From Lachnoclostridium sp. An131 (GTDB lineage: Bacteria > Bacillota > Clostridia > Lachnospirales > Lachnospiraceae): a stretch of DNA of 43,823 nt. The stretch lies in NCBI RefSeq assembly GCF_002160825.1, contig NZ_NFLI01000023.1, positions 1 through 43,823 on the forward strand. The letters run 5' to 3'. The notes under the pieces are model-generated. The model searched no databases. It worked only from the letters and a program-made list of their open reading frames with translations, and had not been told where the DNA came from. Position numbers and translations under genes: made by a program. Of the stretch, positions 36,368 to 43,823 are shown one piece after another. Position 1 is the stretch's first letter. The number at the start of each line of letters is the position of its first letter.

Positions 36368-38647
36368 ATGATTTACATTACATATTATAACGGCTTGTCA
36401 CTACCGGACGTATCCTGCTATTTCCAGGTGGATTACCTGAACGGGCTGTCCGACAGGCCGGTAAGCGCCGGGGACAAGGTTCTGTTCCTGATGCTGAAGC
36501 ATAACAAAGAAGAGGGCGAGGTTACTGCTGACGACATTTATCCGATTGCTACCCGGGGAACGGTGGAGAGCATAGACGGAGAGTGGGCTCTGATTCACAC
36601 AAGCAGCCGCGTGAGCCTGGATTCTGTCCGGGTAAACGGCAGGATTTTTGAGCTGGAAATGCGCGTGCGTCCGGATATCGAGGACATTGATCCGGAGGAG
36701 CTGAAGGGACGCTTCCAGAAGATGCGTTCCGCGCTGCTGAATTCTCTTCAGGAAAACCAGCAGCAGATGGGAATGAGAAACTATGTGATGCGCTGGAGAA
36801 ATATGAATGAGCTCATTACGTTTACGTCCGCCCTTCTGCAGATTACAGTGGAAGAAAAGTATGCGATTCTGGAAGAGGACTCCGTCGCAAAACGGACCGA
36901 AATGATCGAAAAGGCATTTTATGAATCCCTGGAGCTTTACAAGGTCAGCAATGAGGCAAAGACCGCCCAGCAGCAGTCCAACGAGGAAATCTACCGGGAG
37001 CAGGCTATTAAACGGCAGATGAATTTCCTGCAGAATGAGCTGGACAAGATGCATCCGGAGAATGTGACGGACGTGCGGAAATTTGAACAGAAAATTCAAG
37101 AGAGCGGCATGAACGAGACCGCAAAGGCAGAGGCAGAAAAAGTGCTGAACCGCATGAAGCAGGAAGGGCAGGACAGCCATGAATACGGCATGCTTTATGA
37201 CTATCTGGATTTTGTGACAAGCCTTCAGTGGAAAAAGGAAGAGGCTCCGAATATTGATCTGGAGGCCGCCCGGAAGGTGCTGGACGATGAGCATTTTGGA
37301 CTGAAAAAGACGAAGGAGCGTATCATCCAGCAGATCGCGGTGATGGCGCTGAATAAAAAGCAGTCAGGCTCTATCCTGCTCTTTGTAGGAGTGCCTGGAA
37401 CCGGAAAGACCAGCATCGGACAGAGCATCGCAAAGGCGCTGAAGCGCAAATATGTCCGGATCAGCCTGGGCGGTATCCGGGATGAAGCGGAGATCCGCGG
37501 ACACCGGCGCACCTATATCGGAGCCATGCCGGGCAGGATCATGGACGGCATCAAGCGCAGCGGCGCTTCCAATCCGGTCGTAGTGCTGGATGAGGTGGAC
37601 AAGCTGGTGCGCGATTACGGCGGGGATCCGTCCAGCGCTCTTCTGGAAGTGCTGGACCCGGAGCAGAATGCCACGTTTACGGATCACTATATGAATGTGC
37701 CCTATGACCTGTCGGATGTGTTTTTTGTATGCACTGCAAACACGACAGACACGATTCCGGAGCCGCTCTTAAACCGTATGGAAGTGATTTCCTTCCCCGG
37801 CTATTCTGCGGTGGAAAAGTTCCAGATCGCAAGAAAGCATCTCCTTCCAAAGGCCATGCAGAAAGCGGGTATCCAGAAGGAAGAGCTGACGCTCACCGAT
37901 GAGGCCCTGGAGTCTGTGATCTCGGACTATACCATGGAAGCAGGTGTCAGAGGCCTGAAAAACCGGCTGGATTCCCTGTGTCGTGCGGCGGCCGTGAAAA
38001 TCGTAAGCGGCAGCCAGAAATCGGTAGAGATAGATACCAAGGATCTGCGCGGCCTTCTGGAGATGGCGCCCATTCGGCACGACCATATTCTGGAGGCCAA
38101 AAATCCGGGAATTGTAACCGGTCTTGCATGGACCCAGGCCGGCGGGAAAATCCTGTTTATTGAGACCATGTTCACGAAAGGAAACGGAAAGGTCATAATC
38201 ACCGGACAGCTTGGAGATGTGATGAAGGAATCTGTCCAGATTGCGGTCAGCCTGGTAAAGGCGCTGTTTCCAGAGTACGCGGATCAGTTTGACAGCCACG
38301 ATCTGCATATCCACGTGCCCGCAGGCGCAGTGCCCAAGGACGGCCCGTCCGCTGGAATTACGCTGACGACAGCTCTGGCCTCCCTTGTGACCGGAACCCG
38401 CGTCAATCCGGAGTACGCGATGACTGGTGAAGTATCCTTAAGAGGAGCGGTTATGCCTATAGGCGGCCTGCCGGAAAAGCTGATGGCTGCCCAACGCGCC
38501 GGTGTGAAGCAGGTGTTTATTCCGGAGGAGAATGAAGACGATCTGATGGATGTGGCAGAGGAAGTGAAAGAAGCGTTGACGATTATCCCGGTTCATTGGG
38601 TAACGGACGTGCTGAAGCAGACGGGAATTCCGGTGGCAGAAGAGTAG
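36368..38647 (+). CDS. lon: ATP-dependent protease Lon
   Basis: A 759-residue AAA+ serine protease that degrades misfolded and regulatory proteins in the cytosol. Domains: N-terminal substrate domain (about 1-200), coiled helices (about 200-300), AAA+ module with Walker A GVPGTGKTS (about 341) and Walker B VVVLDEVDK, and a C-terminal protease with the dyad S661 (GPSAG) and K704 (GGLPEK). The N-domain is divergent: it opens MIYITYYNGLSLPDVSCYF instead of the usual LPVIPLRGLVVFP pattern, and is short. Start ATG 36368 follows AAGGAGG. No CIRCE or HAIR operator is visible upstream. Confidence 0.95.
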   Translation: MIYITYYNGLSLPDVSCYFQVDYLNGLSDRPVSAGDKVLFLMLKHNKEEGEVTADDIYPIATRGTVESIDGEWALIHTSSRVSLDSVRVNGRIFELEMRVRPDIEDIDPEELKGRFQKMRSALLNSLQENQQQMGMRNYVMRWRNMNELITFTSALLQITVEEKYAILEEDSVAKRTEMIEKAFYESLELYKVSNEAKTAQQQSNEEIYREQAIKRQMNFLQNELDKMHPENVTDVRKFEQKIQESGMNETAKAEAEKVLNRMKQEGQDSHEYGMLYDYLDFVTSLQWKKEEAPNIDLEAARKVLDDEHFGLKKTKERIIQQIAVMALNKKQSGSILLFVGVPGTGKTSIGQSIAKALKRKYVRISLGGIRDEAEIRGHRRTYIGAMPGRIMDGIKRSGASNPVVVLDEVDKLVRDYGGDPSSALLEVLDPEQNATFTDHYMNVPYDLSDVFFVCTANTTDTIPEPLLNRMEVISFPGYSAVEKFQIARKHLLPKAMQKAGIQKEELTLTDEALESVISDYTMEAGVRGLKNRLDSLCRAAAVKIVSGSQKSVEIDTKDLRGLLEMAPIRHDHILEAKNPGIVTGLAWTQAGGKILFIETMFTKGNGKVIITGQLGDVMKESVQIAVSLVKALFPEYADQFDSHDLHIHVPAGAVPKDGPSAGITLTTALASLVTGTRVNPEYAMTGEVSLRGAVMPIGGLPEKLMAAQRAGVKQVFIPEENEDDLMDVAEEVKEALTIIPVHWVTDVLKQTGIPVAEE

Positions 38648-38671
38648 CTCCGGGTCCGGCAGCTGCAAATT

Positions 38672-38740
38672 GAGTATGCGTTAAAGTTATAGGCTTCTGC
38701 AATATCGGCATTTTACTTCTACAGAGAAATGTCCTACCAT
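38672..38740 (+). promoter_or_regulatory. Box E: LysR-type site and promoter region of AKR gene
   Basis: GAGTATGCGTTAAAGTTATA (38672-38691) differs by one base from box F at 40761. It contains TAT-N11-ATA, a LysR-box pattern. ATTTTACTTC (38710-38719) and TACCAT (38735-38740) are also conserved with box F at identical distances (63 bp from GAGTATGCG to TACCAT). Confidence 0.65.
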
Positions 38741-38764
38741 ATGACATGTAAGGGAAAATAACAG

Positions 38765-38803
38765 CACCGGTGTATCAGGGCGGTTACCCTTTGTACACCG
38801 GCG
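38765..38803 (+). repeat. Dispersed hairpin element, copy 2
   Basis: CCGGTGTA (38767-38774) pairs with TACACCGG (38794-38801), with an inner AGGG/CCCT stem and flanking GGTGTATCAGGG in common with copy 1 at 10979. It lies in the leader 27 bp before the AKR start. There is no T-tract. Confidence 0.65.
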
Positions 38804-38829
38804 TCTGGGGATTTTAAGGAGGAATTATC

Positions 38830-39681
38830 ATGGAGTATGTAACCTTAAATAACGGCGTAGAAATGCCTCTGGAAGGTTTTGGAGTATTTCAGGTGCCGGA
38901 TCCGGCACAGTGCGAGCAGGCGGTTCTGGACGCTGTCGCAAGCGGTTACCGGCTGATTGATACCGCGGCCGCCTATATGAATGAGGCTGCAGTGGGAGCT
39001 GCCATCAAAAAGTGCGGCGTTCCCCGGGAAGAACTGTTTATTACGACAAAGCTCTGGGTGCAGGATGCAGATTATGAGTCCGCCAAAAAGGCGGTTCAGA
39101 CCTCTCTTGACAAGCTGGGACTGGATTATCTGGATCTGTATCTGATCCATCAGCCCATGGGCGATTACATCGGCGCATACCGTGCCATGGAAGAGGCATA
39201 TAAGGAGGGAACGCTCCGTGCCATCGGCGTATGCAATTTCTATCCGGCACGCCTGGCGGATCTCTGCGAGACGGTAGAGGTGAAGCCTGCGGTAGATCAG
39301 GTAGAGCTGCATCCCTTCTTCCAGCAGGAAAACGCGCTGGCTCTCATGAAGGAGTACGGCGTACATCCGGAAGCCTGGGGGTCTTTTGCTGAAGGCAATC
39401 ATGGCATCTTCACACATCCGGTTCTGACAAAGATAGGGGAAAAGTATGGAAAGAGCGCGGCTCAGGTGGCTTTGCGCTGGAATGTCCAGAGAGGTGTGAC
39501 GGTCATTCCGAAGTCCGTACACAAAGAACGTATGGAACAGAACATGAATATCTGGGATTTTAAACTCAGCGATGAGGATATGGCAGAGATTGCGAAGCTC
39601 GATCTGGGACACAGCGAGATTGTAAACCATGACGATCCGGGATTTGCAAAAATGCTGCACAGCCTGAAGATTCACAGCTAA
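38830..39681 (+). CDS. Aldo/keto reductase (AKR5-like, 283 aa), recent paralogue of 25265
   Basis: NADPH-dependent carbonyl reductase with complete tetrad D44, Y49, K74, H107 (LIDTAAAYMN, TTKLW, LIHQP) and IPKSVHKERM near the C-terminus. Length and most positions equal the 25265 protein; the first 12 codons differ by only a few bases. AAGGAGG precedes the ATG. Unlike its paralogue, it is monocistronic and has box E and hairpin copy 2 upstream, so duplication was followed by a change of control. The 146 bp after it hold no gene I can support. Confidence 0.95.
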   Translation: MEYVTLNNGVEMPLEGFGVFQVPDPAQCEQAVLDAVASGYRLIDTAAAYMNEAAVGAAIKKCGVPREELFITTKLWVQDADYESAKKAVQTSLDKLGLDYLDLYLIHQPMGDYIGAYRAMEEAYKEGTLRAIGVCNFYPARLADLCETVEVKPAVDQVELHPFFQQENALALMKEYGVHPEAWGSFAEGNHGIFTHPVLTKIGEKYGKSAAQVALRWNVQRGVTVIPKSVHKERMEQNMNIWDFKLSDEDMAEIAKLDLGHSEIVNHDDPGFAKMLHSLKIHS

Positions 39682-39827
39682 GCCGGTGTCTGCGCCAGAG
39701 GAGTTTTCCTATTACGGCACCATTGTAAACCTTTTTTCATTTAACAGGAAATTTTATTCGTGCCACAACAGCAGCGTCGGTGCGCTGAGCGTATTACCAC
39801 TTGTCCACCTATGCCGAAATCAAGTCA

Positions 39828-40676
39828 TCAATCCTTCCTGTAATGTCGGAATACAGGGCGGAAACGGGCTCTCTCTGATTTCACACAGGCGCAGTAATAG
39901 GTGACATTCGCCTCTTCATCGAGAATCGGCACGGCCACCCGGTCTGATTTATAGTCTGACTGTCTCATCACATAATCTGTCGTGAAGGCAGGAAGAGCAG
40001 AATTGGCGACCAGCTCTCCGAGCACCTCTATTTCCTGCTGCATGAGAAAGCGGGCGTTTGGCATTTTCCGGCGGCACAGGCCGTCCCAGAAGCCGATCTG
40101 AGAATAGAGAAGAAAGGTCTGCCCGTCCAGGTCCTTCAGGCAGACTCCATCGGCATCTGCGAGCGGGTGTGCCGGTGGCAGGAAGACATAGAGATGCTCG
40201 CTGGCCACCGGGCAGGAACAGAATTCTTCTTCGTCCGGCTTTTCGTGGAGAATGGCAAGCTGATATCGGCCTTCCTGCAGCTGGTTTAAGAGATTCGGAT
40301 CGCCGGTTATCTCTGCGGAAATGGTCATGCCCTCGTAAAGCTGAGAGAGCAGGGAGACGATTTCGGGAACCAGGACCGGGGCGCAGGACCCCAGAGAAAT
40401 AGTCCGCTTTTTCCGGTCAAAGGCCCGAATCTGGTCGATCATGGAGCTTTCCTGAAGAAGCAGATTCCTCGCGTACTGCACAGTAAGCTCTCCGTTTTCA
40501 TTGAGAGTAAGCCTGCTTTTCTGGCGGTCAAAGAGCTTTACGTCAAGCTCATCCTCCAGGCGCTGCATGGAACGGCTTAAGGCGGGCTGGGATATATGAA
40601 GCTCCTCCGCGGCCGCAGACAGGGTGCCGTGATCGGCAAAGGCCACAAGCTGTTCAAATAAATGGATCTCGATCAT
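39828..40676 (-). CDS. LysR-family transcriptional regulator
   Basis: A 282-residue LTTR with N-terminal HTH (LSAAAEELHISQPALSRSMQ, about 18-37) and effector domain (about 88-280). The start is ATG 40676 with AAAGGAGAA upstream; 27 further in-frame codons before it look non-coding. It is transcribed away from the AKR at 40862, with box F between them. Standard LTTR logic makes that AKR, and the AKR at 38830 with the same box, its likely targets, probably under control of a small carbonyl or aromatic effector. Confidence 0.95.
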   Translation of the reverse strand: MIEIHLFEQLVAFADHGTLSAAAEELHISQPALSRSMQRLEDELDVKLFDRQKSRLTLNENGELTVQYARNLLLQESSMIDQIRAFDRKKRTISLGSCAPVLVPEIVSLLSQLYEGMTISAEITGDPNLLNQLQEGRYQLAILHEKPDEEEFCSCPVASEHLYVFLPPAHPLADADGVCLKDLDGQTFLLYSQIGFWDGLCRRKMPNARFLMQQEIEVLGELVANSALPAFTTDYVMRQSDYKSDRVAVPILDEEANVTYYCACVKSERARFRPVFRHYRKD

Positions 40677-40760
40677 AAAGCATTCTCCTTTAAGTCTCCA
40701 AAAGTTTCTGAGCCGTTCCGGTCCTCCTTCACAGGAATTCCGGCAGGCTGCTGTCATTCG

Positions 40761-40829
40761 GAGTATGCGTTCAAGTTATAAACAATTGCAGAAACAGTAT
40801 TTTACTTCCTTTTTATTTTACAGTACCAT
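40761..40829 (+). promoter_or_regulatory. Box F: LysR-type site between lysR and AKR
   Basis: GAGTATGCGTTCAAGTTATA (40761-40780) contains TAT-N11-ATA and matches box E at 19 of 20 bases. TATTTTACTTC (40798-40808) and TACCAT (40824-40829) follow at the same spacing. Its place in a lysR/target divergent region supports binding by that LysR. Confidence 0.72.
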
Positions 40830-40861
40830 GAAAGCGGAAGCAAGGAAAAGAGGATATAAAA

Positions 40862-41734
40862 ATGGATGAGATTGTGTTAAAAAACGGAGTTTCGATGCCG
40901 CTTCTGGGATTTGGAGTTCTGCAGATGAAGGATTCGAAGGAATGCGGGCAGTGCGTGCTTCAGGCGGTCCGGTCCGGATACCGGATGTTCGATACGGCAG
41001 CCTCCTATGGAAACGAACAAGCCGTGGGGGCGGCGCTGAAGAGAGCAGTGAAGGACGGAATGGTCTGCAGGGAAGAGCTGTTCGTCATCACGAAGCTGTG
41101 GATCCAGGACGCTGGAGAGGCAGCGGCAGAAAAAGCCTTTGAACAGTCCTTAAAGCGGCTGGGGCTGGATTATATCGATCTGTATCTGATCCATCAGCCC
41201 TACAACGATTATTACGGAGCCTGGCGCGCTCTGGAGAAGCTGTACCTGGAGGGCAGGGTCCGCGCCATCGGGGTCAGCAATTTCAGCCCGGAGCGCCTGA
41301 CAGATCTCTGCATGAACAGCGAGATTATGCCCATGGTAAACCAGATCGAGCTCCATCCCTTTTATCATCAGGAGGAAGCGCTGCGCATTATGAGAGAATT
41401 TGGCGTACAGCCTCAGGCCTGGGCGCCGTTGTGCGAGGGCCTGAAACAAATCTTTTCCAATAAGGTGCTCAGACAGATCGGAAAGAAATACGGAAAAAGC
41501 GCTGCGCAGACGGCACTTCGCTGGAATATTGAACGTCAGGTCAGCGTAGTGACAAGAAGCAGCGTTCCGGAGCATATGGAAGAGGATTTTGATATCTGGG
41601 ATTTCAGCCTGTCAGAGGCAGACAAAAAGGCCATTGAAATCCTGGATCTGGGTTGCAGTGAAATCATGGATTATGGAAATCCTGCTATCGCGAAAATGTT
41701 TAACCGAAAGAAGCTCTGTGACAGCACACTATAA
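40862..41734 (+). CDS. Aldo/keto reductase (AKR5-like, 290 aa)
   Basis: NADPH-dependent carbonyl reductase with tetrad D44, Y49, K78, H111 ([20 protein letters not shown]). A four-residue insertion (about 62-68, VKDGMVC) shifts the Lys relative to its paralogues. The C-terminal NADPH motif is changed to VVTRSSVPEHM, where relatives have IPKSVxKERM, so cofactor phosphate binding may differ. The ribosome site before ATG 40862 is GAGGATA at about 5 bases. Box F and a divergent LysR gene lie upstream. Confidence 0.95.
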   Translation: MDEIVLKNGVSMPLLGFGVLQMKDSKECGQCVLQAVRSGYRMFDTAASYGNEQAVGAALKRAVKDGMVCREELFVITKLWIQDAGEAAAEKAFEQSLKRLGLDYIDLYLIHQPYNDYYGAWRALEKLYLEGRVRAIGVSNFSPERLTDLCMNSEIMPMVNQIELHPFYHQEEALRIMREFGVQPQAWAPLCEGLKQIFSNKVLRQIGKKYGKSAAQTALRWNIERQVSVVTRSSVPEHMEEDFDIWDFSLSEADKKAIEILDLGCSEIMDYGNPAIAKMFNRKKLCDSTL

Positions 41735-41741
41735 ACCAGGA

Positions 41742-41797
41742 GGTAAATGCTGAAAAACTAATCGGGTATTCTGTATTGTCAGAAGGTTATTTATAAT
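41742..41797 (+). promoter_or_regulatory. Shared box D and promoter of the last AKR unit
   Basis: The 32-bp box (41742-41773) reads GGTAAATGCTGA, then AAACTAATCGGG, then TATTCTG; 18 bp later is TATAAT (41792-41797). 25 of 32 bases match box A. Confidence 0.72.
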
Positions 41798-41834
41798 GAG
41801 ACCATGAAAACAGAAAAGAAGGAGGAACCCTGTT

Positions 41835-42764
41835 ATGGAATATGCAGTTTTAAATAATGGAATAAAGATGCCGATGGAGGGAATCGGAACCTTTCTTCTG
41901 AAGCCTGCGGAGGCAGAGGAGTCTGTATATCAGGCATTGAAGGCGGGATACCGGCTGGTAGATACAGCAAATGCTTACATGAATGAAAAGGGCGTAGGAC
42001 GCGGCATCAGAAAGAGTGGCGTAAAAAGAGAGGATATTTTCCTGGTGACAAAGCTCTGGCCGACAGAATATGAAGATGGAGCAAAGGCCATTGAGGACAC
42101 GCTGAAAAGACGGGGAACGGATTACGTGGATCTCCTGATTCTTCATCAGCCGGTGGGAAATTACCTGGCAGGCTACCATGCTATGGAGGAGGCTTACAAG
42201 GCAGGAAAGGTGAAAGCTCTCGGACTTTCCAACTTCCCGGAAAAGCTGATTCAGGATGTGATTGACCACTGTGAGATAAAGCCTCAGATGGTCCAGGTGG
42301 AAGCTCATCCCTATTATCCGCAGACTGAGCTGAAGGCATATCTTGCAAAATATCAGATGGTTCTGATGGCCTGGTATCCGCTGGGACACGGCGATAAATC
42401 TCTTGTGGGAGAAGAGGTATTCACGAAGCTTGCACAGAAATATGGAAAGACCAACGCGCAGATCGTCCTGAGATGGCATGTACAGGCAGGCAACATCATT
42501 ATCCCGGGCTCCAAAAACGCAGACCATATCCGTGACAACTTCAATATCTTTGACTTTGCACTGACAGAGGAGGAGATGGCTGAGATCGCAAAAGTAGATA
42601 AGAACACCCGCTACTATAACATGTCGCTGGAGGACGCCGCAAAGGCATACATGGCAAATCAGATTGATTTCAACGCGCAGGAGGAACCACGATTACCTCA
42701 GAAGGAACCTTTGATCCGGAAAACCAGTGGGAGGAGACCGGAGCAGGACAGACCGCCCATGTAG
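41835..42764 (+). CDS. Aldo/keto reductase with foreign C-terminal tail
   Basis: An AKR5-like reductase: tetrad D43, Y48, K73, H104 (LVDTANAYMN, VTKLW, LILHQP) and IIPGSKNADHI at the cofactor site. Paralogues end close to the point after AYMANQIDFNAQE; here about 26 further residues (EPRLPQKEPLIRKTSGRRPE...) come from reading the following hydrolase gene out of frame. A deletion probably removed the AKR stop and the hydrolase start together. The catalytic barrel is intact. GAAGGAGG precedes ATG 41835, and box D drives it. Confidence 0.92.
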   Translation: MEYAVLNNGIKMPMEGIGTFLLKPAEAEESVYQALKAGYRLVDTANAYMNEKGVGRGIRKSGVKREDIFLVTKLWPTEYEDGAKAIEDTLKRRGTDYVDLLILHQPVGNYLAGYHAMEEAYKAGKVKALGLSNFPEKLIQDVIDHCEIKPQMVQVEAHPYYPQTELKAYLAKYQMVLMAWYPLGHGDKSLVGEEVFTKLAQKYGKTNAQIVLRWHVQAGNIIIPGSKNADHIRDNFNIFDFALTEEEMAEIAKVDKNTRYYNMSLEDAAKAYMANQIDFNAQEEPRLPQKEPLIRKTSGRRPEQDRPPM

Positions 42765-43630
42765 ATCACGCGAACGTACTTTACCAGATCCCGGAAAATG
42801 TGACAGGACTGCCGATGGTATTTCTGCACGGCTACGGACAGTCCCGTATGGGCTGGATGACGACGCCGGACGGACGGGAAGGCTGGTCCGACATGTTCCT
42901 CCGGATGGGACACAGCGTATTTCTGATTGACCAGCCCCACAGAGGAGAAGCCGGAGCGACTTCCGTCAGCGGAACCATCAGCACAACGACGCTGGATCAG
43001 AGATGGTATACACAGTTCCGCATTGGCCGCTGGGAAAATGGAGAATCCGTAGTCAATGAAGGCTCCCAGTTCCCCAACGATCCAGAATCCGTCGATCAGT
43101 TTTTCCGTCAGATGACGCCGGATACGGGCATGACCTCCGATATGGGCGCAGACTTCGACAACGATCTGGTTGCTCAGGCGGTGGCCGCGGCGATCGATGA
43201 GGTCTCTGAGAGGACCGGACAGAATGCCATTCTGGTAACACATTCCCAGGGCGGCGGACCAGGCTGGACAGCGGCACAGTATACTGACCATATCGCGGCG
43301 ATTGTAGCCATTGAGCCGGGCGGAGCTCCTGCGGCAGACTCCACAGACTTCCAGGTGCTTGCGGAAAAGAACATTCCGATTACTATGTACTTTGGCGATT
43401 ATATCGACAACGGCGATCCGGCTATTCAGGCCACAGGTATGTGGCAGGCCATGCGCCAGACCTGCTATGACTTCGAGGAAGCCTACAATGAGCAGGGCGG
43501 AAACTGCACGGTCGTGGATCTTCCGGAGGAAGGCATCACCGGAAATGACCACTTTATGTTCCAGGATTTGAATAACGATGTGATAGCGGATCACGTTCAG
43601 AGCTGGATTGAGGAAAATGCGGCGTTGTAA
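42680..43630 (+). pseudogene. Alpha/beta hydrolase lacking its start and signal peptide
   Basis: The frame is open from 42668 and reads as protein from about 42680 (GGTTITSEGTFDPENQWEE) to TAA at 43628-43630. Clear hydrolase marks: VFLHGYGQSRMGWM (oxyanion loop), LVTHSQGGGPGW (nucleophile Ser) and GNDHFMFQD (catalytic His). The upstream part is in the AKR gene, in another frame, so start codon, ribosome site and the signal peptide expected from its relatives are gone. A GTG at 42800 has no ribosome site and would cut away structural parts. It was probably a secreted or lipid-anchored esterase, paired with the AKR. Confidence 0.8.
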
Positions 43631-43693
43631 TCTGTAATCATTGTATGTAATGGTTTAGATAGATAGGATAAATCCAAAATAATGAAAACGAAA

Positions 43694-43722
43694 AGGAGAT
43701 GAATGCTGTTATGAAAGATTGA
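43694..43722 (+). other. Gene start interrupted by the terminal repeat
   Basis: AGGAG (43694-43698) is followed by ATG 43711 (or ATG 43699), which runs only to TGA 43720-43722, inside the inverted repeat that begins at 43715. A ribosome site leading into a two- to six-codon frame suggests a real gene start cut at the repeat junction. Confidence 0.35.
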
Positions 43723-43823
43723 AAATGAAAAGTAGAGGGTATCCATTCCCTTGATCGCATGACAAAGAAACCATCTTTCGGTGGCTGCTTTAAAAATTGA
43801 ATATTGAAAAGTTAAGGTTATGC
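43715..43823. repeat. Right copy of 109-bp terminal inverted repeat
   Basis: Exact reverse complement of bases 1-109. The flank 43631-43714 contains no gene apart from the cut start at 43711. No transposase, integrase or recombinase lies anywhere in the window, so nothing local explains mobility or inversion. Confidence 0.95.

Noticed and set aside
39686-39904. 72-codon frame after the 38830 AKR
   Set aside because: No convincing ribosome site, no recognisable domain, and it runs into the 3' end of the convergent LysR gene.

Overview
The window looks like chromosomal DNA of a mid-GC Gram-positive anaerobe, most likely a gut Lachnospiraceae-type Clostridium (Bacillota). The pointers are strong AGGAGG-type ribosome sites, several lipobox proteins with Glu/Ala/Ser/Thr-rich linkers, butanol-dehydrogenase-type Fe-ADHs, a beta-glucoside PTS relic with a GH1 6-phospho-beta-glucosidase, and a ZIP transporter behind a DtxR-like operator. 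This is inference from gene style; no marker gene is present. The two ends of the window carry a perfect 109-bp inverted repeat of each other.

Layout. 1-5.2 kb: an ABC transporter pair, a dead GNAT acetyltransferase, a DUF4097-like lipoprotein, a histidine phosphatase and two alkylation-repair genes (Ogt, AlkD-like). 5.2-9.2 kb: a metal-regulated ZIP transporter, a YczE-like membrane protein divergent from a LysR regulator, a 75-residue protein, and an orphan OmpR-type response regulator without a kinase. 9.2-13 kb: an iron alcohol dehydrogenase, remnants of an old-yellow-enzyme-like gene and a MATE transporter, and a surface lipoprotein hydrolase. 13-20.4 kb: an XRE/zinc-ribbon regulator, a broken beta-glucoside PTS, GH1, two alpha/beta hydrolases around an SDR scar, and a LysR gene. 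20.5-27.7 kb: one seven-gene operon (esterase lipoprotein, Fe-ADH, flavodoxin-like lipoprotein, FMN/Fe-S-type reductase, two aldo/keto reductases, flavodoxin-esterase lipoprotein). 27.8-32.9 kb: a truncated YfhO-like membrane protein, two glycosyltransferases (one broken) and uppP. 32.9-43.8 kb: four more aldo/keto reductases, an ABM-domain protein, a DUF4405 cytochrome-like protein, a flavin reductase, Lon protease, a LysR gene and a truncated hydrolase.

The strongest unexplained signal is regulatory. Six promoters (9215, 10641, 13696, 20405, 34465, 41742) share a 32-bp upstream box followed by exactly 18 bp and then a -10 hexamer. They sit in front of the ADH, PTS/GH1, esterase/flavodoxin/AKR, DUF4405 and AKR/hydrolase units. 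A second box pair (38672, 40761) precedes two further AKRs, one of them divergent from a LysR gene. The enzymes therefore look like one regulon that strips sugar or acyl groups from a conjugate and reduces the carbonyl or quinone product. Lipid-anchored flavodoxin-like domains and a DUF4405 membrane cytochrome raise the possibility of redox chemistry outside the membrane. Substrate and physiology are inference.

A second theme is decay: at least nine genes show internal deletions, nonsense codons or fused ends (GNAT, a secreted protein, OYE-like, MATE, PTS, SDR, YfhO, a glycosyltransferase, the last hydrolase), while most regulatory sites and reductases look intact.
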